Assembly (NCBI RefSeq): GCF_026914305.1
Contig: NZ_CP113866.1
Location: 814,183-878,182, forward strand
Direction of reading: 5' to 3'
Source of the DNA: Caldicellulosiruptor acetigenus
Lineage (GTDB): Bacteria; Bacillota; Thermoanaerobacteria; Caldicellulosiruptorales; Caldicellulosiruptoraceae
Length of the DNA: 64,000 nt
Shown here: positions 1 to 8,254 of the stretch, in pieces
Position numbering within the stretch: the stretch's first letter is position 1
How the letters are laid out: each line of letters opens with the position of its first letter
Notes under the pieces: model-generated
Database searches by the model: none
What the model was told of the DNA's origin: nothing
Seen by the model: only the letters and a program-made list of their open reading frames with translations
Program-made: the position numbers and the translations under genes

Positions 1-2
1 GT

Positions 3-170
3 GATGGTCAGGTGCTTGTGTGCTATGATATGCTTGGTATGTATGAAGATTTCAAGCCGAAGTTTGTAAAAAGATATGCTGAAGTGGGGAATATAATCAA
101 AGATGCTGTGACAAGGTACATTGAAGAGGTCAAAAAAGGAGAATTTCCAGGAAAGGAGCACAGTTACTGA
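3..170 (+). CDS. panB: Ketopantoate hydroxymethyltransferase, C-terminal end (partial)
   Basis: An open frame enters from the left edge and ends in TGA at 168-170, giving about 55 C-terminal residues that begin [13 protein letters not shown] and end in KEHSY. This fits the C-terminal end of PanB, which makes ketopantoate from 2-oxoisovalerate and methylene-THF in pantothenate/CoA synthesis. The stop codon shares a base with the ATG of panC (TGATG), so the two are translationally coupled, and panC and panD follow directly. The family assignment rests on this short tail plus the operon context. The bulk of the gene lies outside the window. Confidence 0.85.
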   Translation, partial: DGQVLVCYDMLGMYEDFKPKFVKRYAEVGNIIKDAVTRYIEEVKKGEFPGKEHSY

Positions 171-1018
171 TGGTTGTTGTGCAAAAAATTCAGGAGATGA
201 AAGAGATTGTAAAAAGACTTAAAAAAGAAGGTAAATCAATAGGTTTTGTTCCAACAATGGGATATCTGCACGAAGGACATTTGAGCTTGGTAAGGCTTTC
301 TAAACAGCAAAACGATATTACCATTATGAGCATATTTGTAAATCCTATTCAATTTGGACCAAATGAGGATTATGACAGATACCCGCGCGACTTTGAAAGA
401 GATAAGAGCCTTGCCGAAAAAGAAGGTGTTGACTATATATTTTATCCATCGGTAAAAGAGATGTATCCCGAAGATTTTAAAACAGTTGTGTCAGTGAAGA
501 AAATAACAGAGATAATGTGCGGCAAGTCAAGACCAGGTCATTTTGACGGTGTTGCAACAGTCGTATTAAAGCTGTTTAACATTGTAAACCCAGACAGAGC
601 ATACTTTGGGCAAAAGGATGCCCAGCAGCTTGCTGTCATAAAGCAGATGGTAAAAGACCTAAATCTTGACGTTGAGATAATTCCATGTCCGATTGTGCGT
701 GAACAAGATGGTCTTGCAATGAGCTCAAGAAATGTATATCTTTCTGAAGAGGAAAGAAAATCTGCAGCTGTTTTGTACAGGGCTTTGAATTTGGCAAAAG
801 AGATGATTGAAAAAGGCGAAAAGGATGTATCAAGCATAAAAAGGGCTATGGAAGAGATGATTTTAAAAGAGAAGTACACAAAGATTGATTACATTGAGTT
901 TGTGAACAATGAGACGTTTGAGATAATCTCAAAGGTTGAGGGAAAGGTTTTGATAGCTCTTGCCGTTTTTGTTGGAAAGGCAAGACTTATAGACAACATT
1001 GTGGTGGAGGCGAAATAG
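170..1018 (+). CDS. panC: Pantothenate synthetase
   Basis: Pantoate-beta-alanine ligase (282 aa, normal length) joins pantoate and beta-alanine with ATP to give pantothenate in the cytosol. The N-terminal part has the nucleotidyl-transferase HIGH-like motif ([10 protein letters not shown], about residues 33-42), followed by the [18 protein letters not shown] segment, GQKDAQQ and the KMSKS-like segment LAMSSRN. The ATG overlaps the panB stop and has AGGAG about 13 bases upstream. panD follows after 5 bases, so panBCD is one operon. Confidence 0.97.
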   Translation: MVVVQKIQEMKEIVKRLKKEGKSIGFVPTMGYLHEGHLSLVRLSKQQNDITIMSIFVNPIQFGPNEDYDRYPRDFERDKSLAEKEGVDYIFYPSVKEMYPEDFKTVVSVKKITEIMCGKSRPGHFDGVATVVLKLFNIVNPDRAYFGQKDAQQLAVIKQMVKDLNLDVEIIPCPIVREQDGLAMSSRNVYLSEEERKSAAVLYRALNLAKEMIEKGEKDVSSIKRAMEEMILKEKYTKIDYIEFVNNETFEIISKVEGKVLIALAVFVGKARLIDNIVVEAK

Positions 1019-1023
1019 CAAAG

Positions 1024-1410
1024 ATGTTCATTGAGGTTTTAAAGTCTAAGATTCACAGAGCAACCGTTACAGAGGCAAATCTAAACTATGTTGGTAGTAT
1101 TACAATTGATGAGGACTTGATGAAAGCAGCCGGAATATTTGAAAATGAAAAGGTGCAGGTTGTGAATATAAACAACGGCGAAAGGTTCGAAACTTATGTG
1201 ATAAAAGGTGAAAAAGGCAGTGGAACAATTTGCCTAAACGGTGCAGCAGCTCGCCTTGTGCAGGTGGGCGATAAGATAATCATAATGGCATACTGTCTTC
1301 TTACCATGGAAGAGTATTATAATCACAAGCCAAAGATTGTGTTTGTGGATGATAAAAACAAAATTGTAAGGCTTTCGGATAAAGAAGAGCAATCTGAATG
1401 TATTTGTTAA
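1024..1410 (+). CDS. panD: Aspartate 1-decarboxylase proenzyme
   Basis: PanD (128 aa) decarboxylates aspartate to beta-alanine, the second substrate of PanC. It is made as a proenzyme that cleaves itself between Gly24 and Ser25 to create a pyruvoyl group. The YVGSITID motif places that site exactly at G24-S25. Other family landmarks visible are Lys9 in [10 protein letters not shown] and the GAAARL segment. It closes the panBCD operon and is followed by a rho-independent terminator. Confidence 0.97.
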   Translation: MFIEVLKSKIHRATVTEANLNYVGSITIDEDLMKAAGIFENEKVQVVNINNGERFETYVIKGEKGSGTICLNGAAARLVQVGDKIIIMAYCLLTMEEYYNHKPKIVFVDDKNKIVRLSDKEEQSECIC

Positions 1411-1424
1411 TTAATTTTGAGTTG

Positions 1425-1470
1425 CAAAGGTGGGGAGAAACAAATTTTCAATCCCCGCCTTTAATTTTTT
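1425..1470 (+). terminator. Terminator after panBCD
   Basis: An AAAGGTGGGGA arm pairs with TCCCCGCCTTT (one G-U pair) across a loop of about 14 bases and is followed by an AT-rich tract ending in six Ts. It lies 15 bases after the panD stop. Confidence 0.8.
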
Positions 1471-1533
1471 AATAAAATTTCTGGCTTTTGCATAAACTAT
1501 ATCTATTGAAGTGCTGAAATTGAAATTTTAAAA

Positions 1534-2205
1534 ATGAAGAGAAAAAATCAGCTCAAAGCTATACTTTCGATTTTAGTTATTCTAATACCTTTAATAGCCA
1601 TTTTAGGCATATCAAACTACAATAAAAATCCATATCTTATATATGTCTCAATTGATGACAGTAGGTTATATGTCTTTAAAGAAGGAATTTTGTACAAGTC
1701 ATATCCCATATCACCTGGGAAACCTTCAACTCCTACTCCAGTTGGCACATTCAAAATAATATCGAAAGACTACTGGGGTGAAGGATTTGGAGGAAGGTGG
1801 ATGGGTCTAAATGTCCGATATGGTAAATATGGTATTCATGGGACAATATATGAAAGTTATATAGGAGCTCATGTGAGCAAAGGCTGTGTCAGAATGCTGA
1901 ACAAGGATGTGAAGGAGCTCTTTTCATATATTCCTATTGGAACTACAGTAATAATTTCAGAAGGCATATATGGAGAGTTTAGAAACGGTTTTAGAACAAT
2001 TTACCCGGGTGATACTGGCGAGGATGTTATGGTAGTTCAAAGAAGGCTCAAAGAACTCGGATTTTATTCAGGGAGCATCGATGGCAAGTATGGAGCAGCA
2101 CTTGAATATGCAATTAATTTATTTCAGAAGAAAAACAAGCTTTCTGTGACCAACAAAATTACACCTTATTTGTTAAGAAAAATGGGTTTTTATTTATTTG
2201 AATAA
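1534..2205 (+). CDS. L,D-transpeptidase (YkuD) with C-terminal peptidoglycan-binding domain
   Basis: This 223-aa protein has an N-terminal membrane anchor (about residues 9-27) and then a YkuD catalytic domain (about 35-145). The YkuD signature is clear: IHGT, then SKGCVRM with the catalytic cysteine. The C-terminal 65 residues (DTGEDVMVVQRRLKELGF...) match the PG_binding_1 helical fold. It is expected to act outside the membrane, forming 3-3 cross-links or attaching proteins in the wall. Nearby coat-like genes hint at spore cortex or envelope work, but that is only proximity. No strong ribosome-binding site precedes the ATG. Confidence 0.9.
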   Translation: MKRKNQLKAILSILVILIPLIAILGISNYNKNPYLIYVSIDDSRLYVFKEGILYKSYPISPGKPSTPTPVGTFKIISKDYWGEGFGGRWMGLNVRYGKYGIHGTIYESYIGAHVSKGCVRMLNKDVKELFSYIPIGTTVIISEGIYGEFRNGFRTIYPGDTGEDVMVVQRRLKELGFYSGSIDGKYGAALEYAINLFQKKNKLSVTNKITPYLLRKMGFYLFE

Positions 2206-2289
2206 AAGAGGCTTAAAAATAAAAAAATAATCTGTGTAGCTTTTAAAGCACCAAGATGTAAAACTTCAAAAAAGGGAGGTTTTAAGAAA

Positions 2290-2490
2290 GTGGCTAACAT
2301 TACCTCAAAAGAGCTCATGTTTTTAGAAGACAATATCAAGATGATGCAAAATTCTATCAACTTTATTGCAGGCGTATCTGACCAGATTACAGACGTATCA
2401 CTTAAAAATCTGTGCCAGCAGTGTGTAAACCACCACAAAAGTGACATAAACATCCTGTCAAGATTTATTGAAAATCCAAACATTCAATAA
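2290..2490 (+). CDS. Small spore-coat-associated-like protein
   Basis: This 66-aa helical protein starts at GTG 2290, with a strong GGGAGGT at 2274-2280. The sequence has two predicted helices and a CQQCVNHH segment. It is immediately followed by a CotF-like gene with a similar two-helix layout. Small ferritin-like or coat-like pairs of this type are common in spore-forming clostridia. The assignment to a spore coat role rests on the neighbour and the helical pattern, so it is tentative. Confidence 0.6.
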   Translation: MANITSKELMFLEDNIKMMQNSINFIAGVSDQITDVSLKNLCQQCVNHHKSDINILSRFIENPNIQ

Positions 2491-2510
2491 CAGAAAAAGG
2501 GGTGATAGCC

Positions 2511-2792
2511 ATGAAGACACTTTCAGACAGAGATATTGCTTTTTCGCTTTTGAACTCTTTAAAGCTTCAGGCAACAGCTTTGACAAACTTAGTTTTAGAG
2601 AGCACAAACAATGCTCTCAGAAGAGAAGCTATGTCAGTTTTGACCAGGGTATTTGACCATCAGAAACAGATTTTTGATTTCCTCTCGCAAAAGGGCTGGT
2701 ACCCTGTTGAAATGGCAAAGCAAGAGGATATTACAAAGGCTCAGAGGGATGTTCAAACAATTCAGAACAATATCCAAATGGTTTCGATGTAA
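2511..2792 (+). CDS. CotF-like spore coat protein
   Basis: This 93-aa all-helical protein contains the layout of the coat protein F family: MKTLSDRDIAFSLLNSLK, then a second helix with REAMSVLTRVFDHQKQIFDFLSQKGWY, and a tail ending in QTIQNNIQMVSM. ATG 2511 is chosen over GTG 2502 because AAAAGGGGTG lies about 7 bases upstream of the ATG. It is probably cotranscribed with the preceding small protein and ends at a strong terminator. Its role in the spore coat is inferred from family resemblance. Confidence 0.75.
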   Translation: MKTLSDRDIAFSLLNSLKLQATALTNLVLESTNNALRREAMSVLTRVFDHQKQIFDFLSQKGWYPVEMAKQEDITKAQRDVQTIQNNIQMVSM

Positions 2793-2804
2793 AAACCTTC
2801 ATTT

Positions 2805-2850
2805 AAAGGGCAGACCTGCAAGTTTTTTAAAGTCTGCCCTTTTTGATTTT
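2805..2850 (+). terminator. Terminator after the coat-like pair
   Basis: A perfect GGGCAGAC/GTCTGCCC stem is followed by TTTTTGATTTTT. It ends where the convergent GNAT gene ends, so it may serve both strands. Confidence 0.88.
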
Positions 2851-3467
2851 TAAAAACTTTTTTTCATGACAATCCATTTGCCTTGAGGATCTCGTGACAT
2901 TCCAATTTGATAGAATCCAAATTTTTTGTATAGTTTTATAGCAGGCAGATTATCTGGTCTTACTTCTAATTTTACTTCTTTTACTCCTTTTGATTTTAAA
3001 AATTCAAGTCCTGCCTCAACAAGTTTTGTTCCAATGTTTTTTCCTCTGTAGCTTTTTAATGTACCAATAGAGAGAATTTGTGCGGAAATTTGACTTGCAT
3101 ATTTTGTCTGAAACCTAAAAAAGTCAATCTTGTTGGAAAGAATTTTCCATATTGGTCTTATGCCAAAACCGTACAGGCCCAAAAGCCATTTGATAGTCCA
3201 CTTTAAAAACGAAAGGGTCAAGATTGCAGCAATCCATACCTTTTTGATGTCTCTGACAACACATATATACCCTGCAATCTTTTTATTTTCTTCATCTTCA
3301 TAGACCAAGAAACCATGAGGTTCTGAAATGAGCACAACTTTGAATATGTCTTCTATAGCAGAGTTTTTGATTCTGTTCTCAAAGTAGAACTCAATGCTGT
3401 CAGAAAAAGCTTCTCTGAAAATTTGTGCTATCTGGGGAAGGTCAGAAAACTTTGCACATCTTATCAT
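2850..3467 (-). CDS. GNAT-family N-acetyltransferase
   Basis: This 205-aa protein starts at ATG 3467, with AAGGTGAG about 6 bases upstream. The longer open frame would run through two tRNA genes and is not credible. The acetyl-CoA-binding part is near the C-terminus: LSIGTLKSYRGKNIGTKLVEAGLEF resembles the V-x-P-x-x-RGxGIG/A motif, followed by KLEVRPDNLPAIKLYKKFGF. The middle contains a hydrophobic stretch rich in W, L and I (about residues 80-105), unusual for a soluble GNAT, so it may contact membrane. The substrate is unknown. Confidence 0.8.
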   Translation of the reverse strand: MIRCAKFSDLPQIAQIFREAFSDSIEFYFENRIKNSAIEDIFKVVLISEPHGFLVYEDEENKKIAGYICVVRDIKKVWIAAILTLSFLKWTIKWLLGLYGFGIRPIWKILSNKIDFFRFQTKYASQISAQILSIGTLKSYRGKNIGTKLVEAGLEFLKSKGVKEVKLEVRPDNLPAIKLYKKFGFYQIGMSRDPQGKWIVMKKSF

Positions 3468-3622
3468 ACGACTCACCTTGCTGAAATAACAAATCTTTTT
3501 TATATGCTTTGCTACGTTGTTATTTAAATTATACCCGTTTTTGAAGAAGAAAGAAAGAAAAATAAGAGTTTTGTAGGGGATACTTACCAAAATATTACAG
3601 CAAAAATTTTTTAAAAAGGATA

Positions 3623-3650
3623 TTGACAAAAAATCTTTTATAAGTATAAT
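3623..3650 (+). promoter_or_regulatory. Sigma-A-type promoter for the tRNA pair
   Basis: TTGACA at 3623-3628 and TATAAT at 3645-3650 are both consensus, with a 16-base spacer. The site is about 57 bases upstream of tRNA-Asn and reads into it. Confidence 0.85.
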
Positions 3651-3706
3651 AAATAATGTCGACGGCGGGAAACAGAAGACGCCGAAGACAAAAAAGAATG
3701 AGAGGT

Positions 3707-3781
3707 TCCTCGGTAGCTCAGCGGTGGAGCATCCGGCTGTTAACCGGAGGGTCGTAGGTTCGAATCCTACCCGGGGAGCCA
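3707..3781 (+). tRNA. tRNA-Asn (GTT)
   Basis: The acceptor arm TCCTCGG pairs with CCGGGGA. The D arm contains TAGCTCAGCGGT, the anticodon loop CTGTTAA carries GTT, and the T arm has GGTTCGAATCC. CCA is encoded, and the gene is 75 bases long. Confidence 0.95.
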
Positions 3782-3791
3782 ATTTTATTAA

Positions 3792-3867
3792 GGGCCTTTA
3801 GCTCAGCTGGTAGAGCGGCCGGCTCATAACCGGTTGGTCTGGGGTTCGAATCCCTAAGGGCCCACCA
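3792..3867 (+). tRNA. tRNA with CAT anticodon (Met, or Ile2 if lysidine-modified)
   Basis: This is a 76-base cloverleaf with acceptor GGGCCTT/AGGGCCC, the D arm, the anticodon stem CCGGC-TCATAAC-CGG, T loop TTCGAAT and encoded CCA. The CTCATAACC anticodon arm resembles tRNA-Ile2 of Bacillus as much as elongator Met. It could be either; it is not an initiator type. Confidence 0.92.
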
Positions 3868-3878
3868 ATTTCAAAAAT

Positions 3879-3916
3879 AAAAGCAAGTCTTCAAAAAGAC
3901 TTGCTTTTTTGTTTTA
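3879..3916 (+). terminator. Terminator after the tRNA operon
   Basis: A long stem AAAAGCAAGTCTT/AAGACTTGCTTTT with a short loop is followed by a T-run. A-runs on the other side let it also terminate the convergent minus-strand gene that ends at 3914. Confidence 0.88.
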
Positions 3917-4477
3917 TTCTTGGTCTTTTTCAGGCTCTTCATGATTTCGCGCTAAGTTTTCAAAAAGCAGTCTGTATACCGTCTCAGCATTTTTGTTCCA
4001 ATTTTTACAAATTCTTTTTGCAATCTCAACGTGAGGTACGTTTACTTTTATTTCAAACAAGATACTATTTCCTTCACGAAGAGAGCATATAACTATGTAT
4101 TCGGTAGGACTGAGTATTTTGTAATCAGAATAGATTTCTGTATTAAGTTTAATCTTTCTATAATTCTTCTTTATGTATTCTTCTACTTCCTCGACTGTAG
4201 CTTTTGGAAGCAAATCCAAAAGAATGTTTAAAACATCTCTGCCGGTTTGTGATATCTCAATGTATGTTCTAATCTCATCATCATATTTGTGGATTAGCTT
4301 TTGAGCCTCGAGTTCTTTGAGATACTGCTGGTATTCAAAAAAGTTCATGTACTTTGTTGAGAGGACAAACTCGTCAAGCTGCTGGATAGGAATGGGGATG
4401 TTTATCTTGCTCAAAAAAAGTAAAAGTATAAGCTTGTTTTGGGCAAGGGTATGTATTTCGTTGAATTCATCAGACAT
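3914..4477 (-). CDS. DUF4364-like conserved protein
   Basis: This is a 187-aa cytosolic protein. ATG 4477 is preferred over the upstream in-frame ATG because AAGGAGTGG lies 6 bases before it. The N-terminal half looks like a winged-helix fold (NKLILLLFLSKINIPIPIQQLDEFVL..., then YLKELEAQKLIHKYDD), and the C-terminal half is mixed alpha/beta. This matches what I know of the DUF4364 family in Firmicutes, whose role is not established; a DNA-binding regulator is plausible. The acidic tail ends EEPEKDQE. Confidence 0.7.
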   Translation of the reverse strand: MSDEFNEIHTLAQNKLILLLFLSKINIPIPIQQLDEFVLSTKYMNFFEYQQYLKELEAQKLIHKYDDEIRTYIEISQTGRDVLNILLDLLPKATVEEVEEYIKKNYRKIKLNTEIYSDYKILSPTEYIVICSLREGNSILFEIKVNVPHVEIAKRICKNWNKNAETVYRLLFENLARNHEEPEKDQE

Positions 4478-4505
4478 ATTTTTCCACTCCTTTTTTACTT
4501 TTAAA

Positions 4506-4536
4506 GCCGCCATATCGTGTTTGAAAATATGGCGGC
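4506..4536 (-). terminator. Hairpin between two minus-strand genes
   Basis: A perfect 10-bp stem GCCGCCATAT/ATATGGCGGC with an 11-base loop lies between the gene ending at 4570 and the gene starting at 4477. On the minus strand it is followed by only three Ts, so it may attenuate rather than end transcription, or act on RNA stability. Confidence 0.55.
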
Positions 4537-4569
4537 TTGTATATTTTGTCCTTTTTAAAAACTGGCATT

Positions 4570-4968
4570 TTACCTTAAGTTAAATTCTCCCAGTGTTTTC
4601 ATTCTCTCAATTTCTTTGATTATGATATCATACAGGTTCAAATCCAAAGTGTTGCAGATTGAGGCTAAATAAAATAATGTGCTTCCAATCTCTTTTTCAA
4701 TCAAATCTCTGCAATTTTCACAAAGATGTCCTTCAACATGTGTTTTGAGGTACTTTTTTGCTTCTTTCAAGCTCACATCTATAGGAATTTCCTGTTTTTT
4801 AGCATTTATTCTTATGCATCCACAGTTTGTGACCGATTTTATTATGCTTCTATTGACACGTGCTGCTGATTCGGAAAACTTTGTGAGGCTGTCAAGTATA
4901 CTTTTGTTTCGTATCAAAAGTTCATCAACGACATATTGGAAATCGTCTATAAAGATATCCTTCAACAT
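4570..4968 (-). CDS. Conserved hypothetical protein (possible MazG-like fold)
   Basis: This 132-aa helical protein has a CGC motif (about residue 49) and a CENC motif (about residue 83), which could bind metal. The C-terminal segment GSTLFYLASICNTLDLNLYDII resembles the last helices of all-alpha nucleotide pyrophosphohydrolases (MazG-like), but I do not see the full EExxE/ExxD signature. It has an ATG start with GGAGTG upstream. The function is not known to me. Confidence 0.6.
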   Translation of the reverse strand: MLKDIFIDDFQYVVDELLIRNKSILDSLTKFSESAARVNRSIIKSVTNCGCIRINAKKQEIPIDVSLKEAKKYLKTHVEGHLCENCRDLIEKEIGSTLFYLASICNTLDLNLYDIIIKEIERMKTLGEFNLR

Positions 4969-5115
4969 CTTTCACTCCTAAAAAACAACTTTAGTTTAAT
5001 TATAAATTTCTTCAAAATCAAATGTCAATAGAATTTTAAAGATGGCTTTTCATAACAAAAACAAAGTAGTAAAATATTAAAAACAGCATTTTTGCGAAGG
5101 AGGAAATACCATTTA

Positions 5116-5922
5116 ATGAAGATTAGCTTTTCAACAGTAGGATGTCCCAACTTTACCTGGGATGAGATCTTAGCTGCTGCCAAAGATTTTGGATATGACG
5201 GTATTGAACTGAGAGGACTTGGAGATGAACTTGAAGTATATAAAGCAGAACCTTTTTCTCCTGAGAACTTGCCATCGACAAAAAAGAGATTAAAAGAACT
5301 GAATTTAGAGATTTCGTGTTTGGCAACCTCATGTTATATATTTGATAAATCTTACCAGGAAAATACATTAGAGTCTGCAAAAGCGCACATTGAACTTGCA
5401 AAAGATCTTTCTTGCAAATACATAAGAGTTTTGGGAGACAGATGGATAACACCTGGGGAGGATGTCGATAGAGAATTTGTAAAAGACATGCTTTGCAATT
5501 TGTGCGACATGGCAAAGGAGTATGGTGTTGACGTTTTAATTGAGACAAATGGCGTGTGGGCAGAATCAAAAAGGCTTGCTGATTTGCTTGAAAAGGTGCC
5601 GTATAAAAATGTTGGTGTTGTGTGGGACATTCACCATCCTTTCAGGTTTTTTGAGGAGGATGTTGAGAAAACCTTTAGCAATTTGAAAGAGTATATAAAA
5701 CATGTTCATGTAAAAGACTCAAAAATTGAAAATGGCAAGCTTGTGTTTAAAATGATAGGCGAGGGTGATGTGCCTATTGAAAAGGCGATAAATCTTCTTT
5801 TGCGGCAAGGTTACAGCGGTTATATTTCTTTTGAATGGGTAAAAAGATGGTTTTCTGACCTTGAAGAGCCGGGAATTGTGTTTTTGGAGTTTATCAATAG
5901 AATCAAAAAGATGATTAAATAA
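5116..5922 (+). CDS. Sugar phosphate isomerase/epimerase-like TIM-barrel protein
   Basis: This 268-aa protein belongs to the xylose-isomerase-like TIM-barrel family. The start MKISFSTVGCPNFTWDEIL and the metal and sugar ligands characteristic of the family are visible: ETNGVW, VGVVWDIHHPF, HVHVKDS and the closing GYSGYISFEW. ATG 5116 is chosen because AAGGAGG lies at 5098-5104, about 11 bases upstream; an in-frame upstream TTG (5092) overlaps that site. It stands alone between a leftward gene and a bidirectional hairpin. The specific sugar cannot be read from sequence; myo-inositol or ketose epimerase-type activity is possible. Confidence 0.82.
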   Translation: MKISFSTVGCPNFTWDEILAAAKDFGYDGIELRGLGDELEVYKAEPFSPENLPSTKKRLKELNLEISCLATSCYIFDKSYQENTLESAKAHIELAKDLSCKYIRVLGDRWITPGEDVDREFVKDMLCNLCDMAKEYGVDVLIETNGVWAESKRLADLLEKVPYKNVGVVWDIHHPFRFFEEDVEKTFSNLKEYIKHVHVKDSKIENGKLVFKMIGEGDVPIEKAINLLLRQGYSGYISFEWVKRWFSDLEEPGIVFLEFINRIKKMIK

Positions 5923-5928
5923 AAAAGA

Positions 5929-5968
5929 AGAGGGGACTGGTAAATTACAACTTTGACCAGCCCCTCTT
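5929..5968. terminator. Bidirectional terminator between convergent genes
   Basis: AGAGGGGACTGG pairs with CCAGCCCCTCT with one bulged A. It lies between the isomerase-like gene and the end of aspartokinase, with T-rich flanks on both sides. Confidence 0.8.
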
Positions 5969-5975
5969 GCTTATT

Positions 5976-7205
5976 TTATTTCCCATTGCTGTTCAAAAGG
6001 TGAAGTTTGAACTTATCATGTATAGCTCTTACTGCCTTTTCAGCATCCTTTTCGTCAATCAAGACTGATATCTTTATCTCAGATGTCGAAATCATTTCGA
6101 TGTTGATACCTGCATCATAGAGTGCTTCAAACATCATTGCAGCAACGCCTGGATTGTTGACCATTCCAGCACCTACAATGGATACCTTTGCAACATTGTC
6201 AGCATATGTTATATCCTTTGCACCAATTACGTGCAGATTCTTTGTCAAAACATCAAGTGTCTGCTTTAAGTTGCTCTTTGACACTGTAAAGGATATATCC
6301 TTTGTCTTTTCTCTTCCAATTGATTGCAAAATTATATCAACATTTATATTCTCTTTTGCCAAAAGTGAAAATATCTGAAATGCCTTGCCTGGAACATTTT
6401 CAACTCCAATCACCGCAACCCTTGCAATGTCCTTATCACACGCAACACCGGATACTAAAAGCTTTTCCACCGAATTTACCTCCTTCACAATTGTTCCTTC
6501 ATTGTCGTTGAAAGATGACCTAACAACAAGAGGGATATTGTATTTTTTTGCAAGTTCAACAGACCTATTATGAAGTACCTTTGCACCAAGTGTGGCAAGC
6601 TCTAACATCTCATCATAAGAAATTTCTTTGAGCTTTGATGCGTTTGGAACAATTCTTGGGTCTGCTGTATAAACACCGTCAACATCTGTATATATTTCAC
6701 ATTTGTCAGCTTTCAAAGCTGCAGCCAGAGCTACGGCTGTTGTATCAGAACCTCCACGCCCCAGCGTGGTTATATCGTCATACTTATTTATTCCCTGAAA
6801 ACCTGCAACAACAACTATGTTCCTCTTATCAAGCTCTCTTTGGAGCCTTTCTGTGTCAATTTCAATGATTCTTGCATTTGAATAGTGGCTGTCTGTCTTT
6901 ATTCCTGCCTGCCACCCGGTCAGCGAAATGACAGGATACCCAAGCTTTTCAATTGCCATTGCCATGAGTGCAATTGAAATCTGCTCACCTGTGGAAAGAA
7001 GCATATCCATCTCTCTTTTTGAAGGGTTTTCGTTTATCTCTTTTGCCTTTTCAATAAGCTCGTCTGTTGTGTCGCCTTGAGCTGAGACAACAACCACAAC
7101 CTTGTTTCCTTTCTCATACTCGCTAATTGCCCGCCTTGCTGCCCGAAATATTCTTTCTTTGTCTGCAACAGATGTTCCACCATACTTTTGGACAACTATT
7201 CCCAA
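5976..7205 (-). CDS. lysC: Aspartokinase
   Basis: Aspartate kinase (409 aa) phosphorylates aspartate at the head of the Lys/Thr/Met pathway. The N-terminus carries VQKYGGTSV, then TGEQIS, then GRGGSDTTAVALAAAL and the DVDGVYTADPR segment. Two tandem ACT domains (about 265-409) would bind the feedback amino acid. The start is a TTG at 7205 with GGGAGGG about 8 bases upstream; the longer frame begins with residues that do not fit the family. It is the last gene of the homoserine/threonine operon, so feedback by threonine is likely. Confidence 0.95.
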   Translation of the reverse strand: MGIVVQKYGGTSVADKERIFRAARRAISEYEKGNKVVVVVSAQGDTTDELIEKAKEINENPSKREMDMLLSTGEQISIALMAMAIEKLGYPVISLTGWQAGIKTDSHYSNARIIEIDTERLQRELDKRNIVVVAGFQGINKYDDITTLGRGGSDTTAVALAAALKADKCEIYTDVDGVYTADPRIVPNASKLKEISYDEMLELATLGAKVLHNRSVELAKKYNIPLVVRSSFNDNEGTIVKEVNSVEKLLVSGVACDKDIARVAVIGVENVPGKAFQIFSLLAKENINVDIILQSIGREKTKDISFTVSKSNLKQTLDVLTKNLHVIGAKDITYADNVAKVSIVGAGMVNNPGVAAMMFEALYDAGINIEMISTSEIKISVLIDEKDAEKAVRAIHDKFKLHLLNSNGK

Positions 7206-7301
7206 GATATTTCCCTCCCATGTAAGTAATGTCAATGGTCTAAAATAAAATTTCACAAGACCATTTTGATACTATTATATTACACTTTTGAGTAGTTTGC
7301 T

Positions 7302-8225
7302 TTATCTTTTTAAACTTGTGCTCTGAACAGAAAAAACTGTTGCACCGCTATTGTCAGCTTCCAAAATCATAAAGTCCCAGTTAGCCGCAAGCTCCATGTT
7401 GGCAAGTGCGTTTTTGACGTTCTGTTCAAAGATCTCATAATTCTCATCAACAAGAGCTATTATAGAAGGTCCTGCACCAGACAAAAACGCTCCTTTTGCG
7501 CCAAACTCTAAAGATAGGTTAACAATTTTATCAAAGTCAGGAATGAGCTTTTTTCTGTACGGCTGGTGAAGCCTATCCTGTGTTGCAGCCGGCAAAAGCT
7601 CATAGTTTCCAGTTGTGATTGCACTTGCAAAAAGCGTTGCTCTGCCAATGTTAAACACGGCATCTTTGAACTCAATGTATTTTGGCAGAATATTTCTTGC
7701 ATATTCTGTTGACAGCTGAAAATCAGGGATGAACACTGCAAACTTGAGTCTTGCTGGTACAACAAACTTGATATAATTTACCTTTTTATCTTCCAGCACT
7801 GCAAACACAAGTCCACCAATCATTGCTGGTGTTGAGTTGTCCGGATGCCCCTCCATCTTTGCAGCCAAATAAATCATCTCTTCTTCAGAAAGTTTTCCGC
7901 CACTGAGTAAATTTGCAGCATAGATTCCGCCTGAGATACATGCGGCAGAAGAACCAAGCCCGCGCGTCAGAGGAATTTCGTTTATAAGGTTTATCCTAAG
8001 CCCTCTTGGATACCAGCCAACCTCATCAAACACCGTCTTCATAGCTTTGAACACAAGGTTATTTTCATCCTTTGCAATTGATGGGTCATCCGGGGATGAA
8101 GTAATTATAAGTCCTTTTTCAATTTCTTCAACTTCAATGATGTTGTAAAGCTTTAGAGCAACACCCATACAGTCAAATCCGGCACCAAGGTTTGCCGACG
8201 ATGCCGGAACCTTTACAGAAATCAT
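7302..8225 (-). CDS. thrB: Homoserine kinase
   Basis: This 307-aa GHMP-family kinase makes O-phosphohomoserine. The family start VKVPASSANLGAGFDCMG, the ATP loop PLTRGLGSSAACISG (about 88-102) and the C-terminal motif GAFLSGAGPSIIAL are all present. The ATG has TGGAGGT upstream. It lies between homoserine dehydrogenase and aspartokinase. Threonine synthase, which completes the pathway, is not in the window. Confidence 0.95.
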   Translation of the reverse strand: MISVKVPASSANLGAGFDCMGVALKLYNIIEVEEIEKGLIITSSPDDPSIAKDENNLVFKAMKTVFDEVGWYPRGLRINLINEIPLTRGLGSSAACISGGIYAANLLSGGKLSEEEMIYLAAKMEGHPDNSTPAMIGGLVFAVLEDKKVNYIKFVVPARLKFAVFIPDFQLSTEYARNILPKYIEFKDAVFNIGRATLFASAITTGNYELLPAATQDRLHQPYRKKLIPDFDKIVNLSLEFGAKGAFLSGAGPSIIALVDENYEIFEQNVKNALANMELAANWDFMILEADNSGATVFSVQSTSLKR

Positions 8226-8254
8226 TTTTTCAACTTACCTCCAGACATTTTAGC

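Noticed and set aside
3468-3782. N-terminal extension of the GNAT frame (about 105 residues, beginning MAPRVGFEPTTLRL).
   Set aside because: It is the reverse translation of tRNA genes and the intergenic DNA; a good start with a ribosome site lies at 3467.
7206-7256. Longer aspartokinase start at ATG 7256.
   Set aside because: It adds residues unlike the family, and TTG 7205 has a strong ribosome site at the proper distance.
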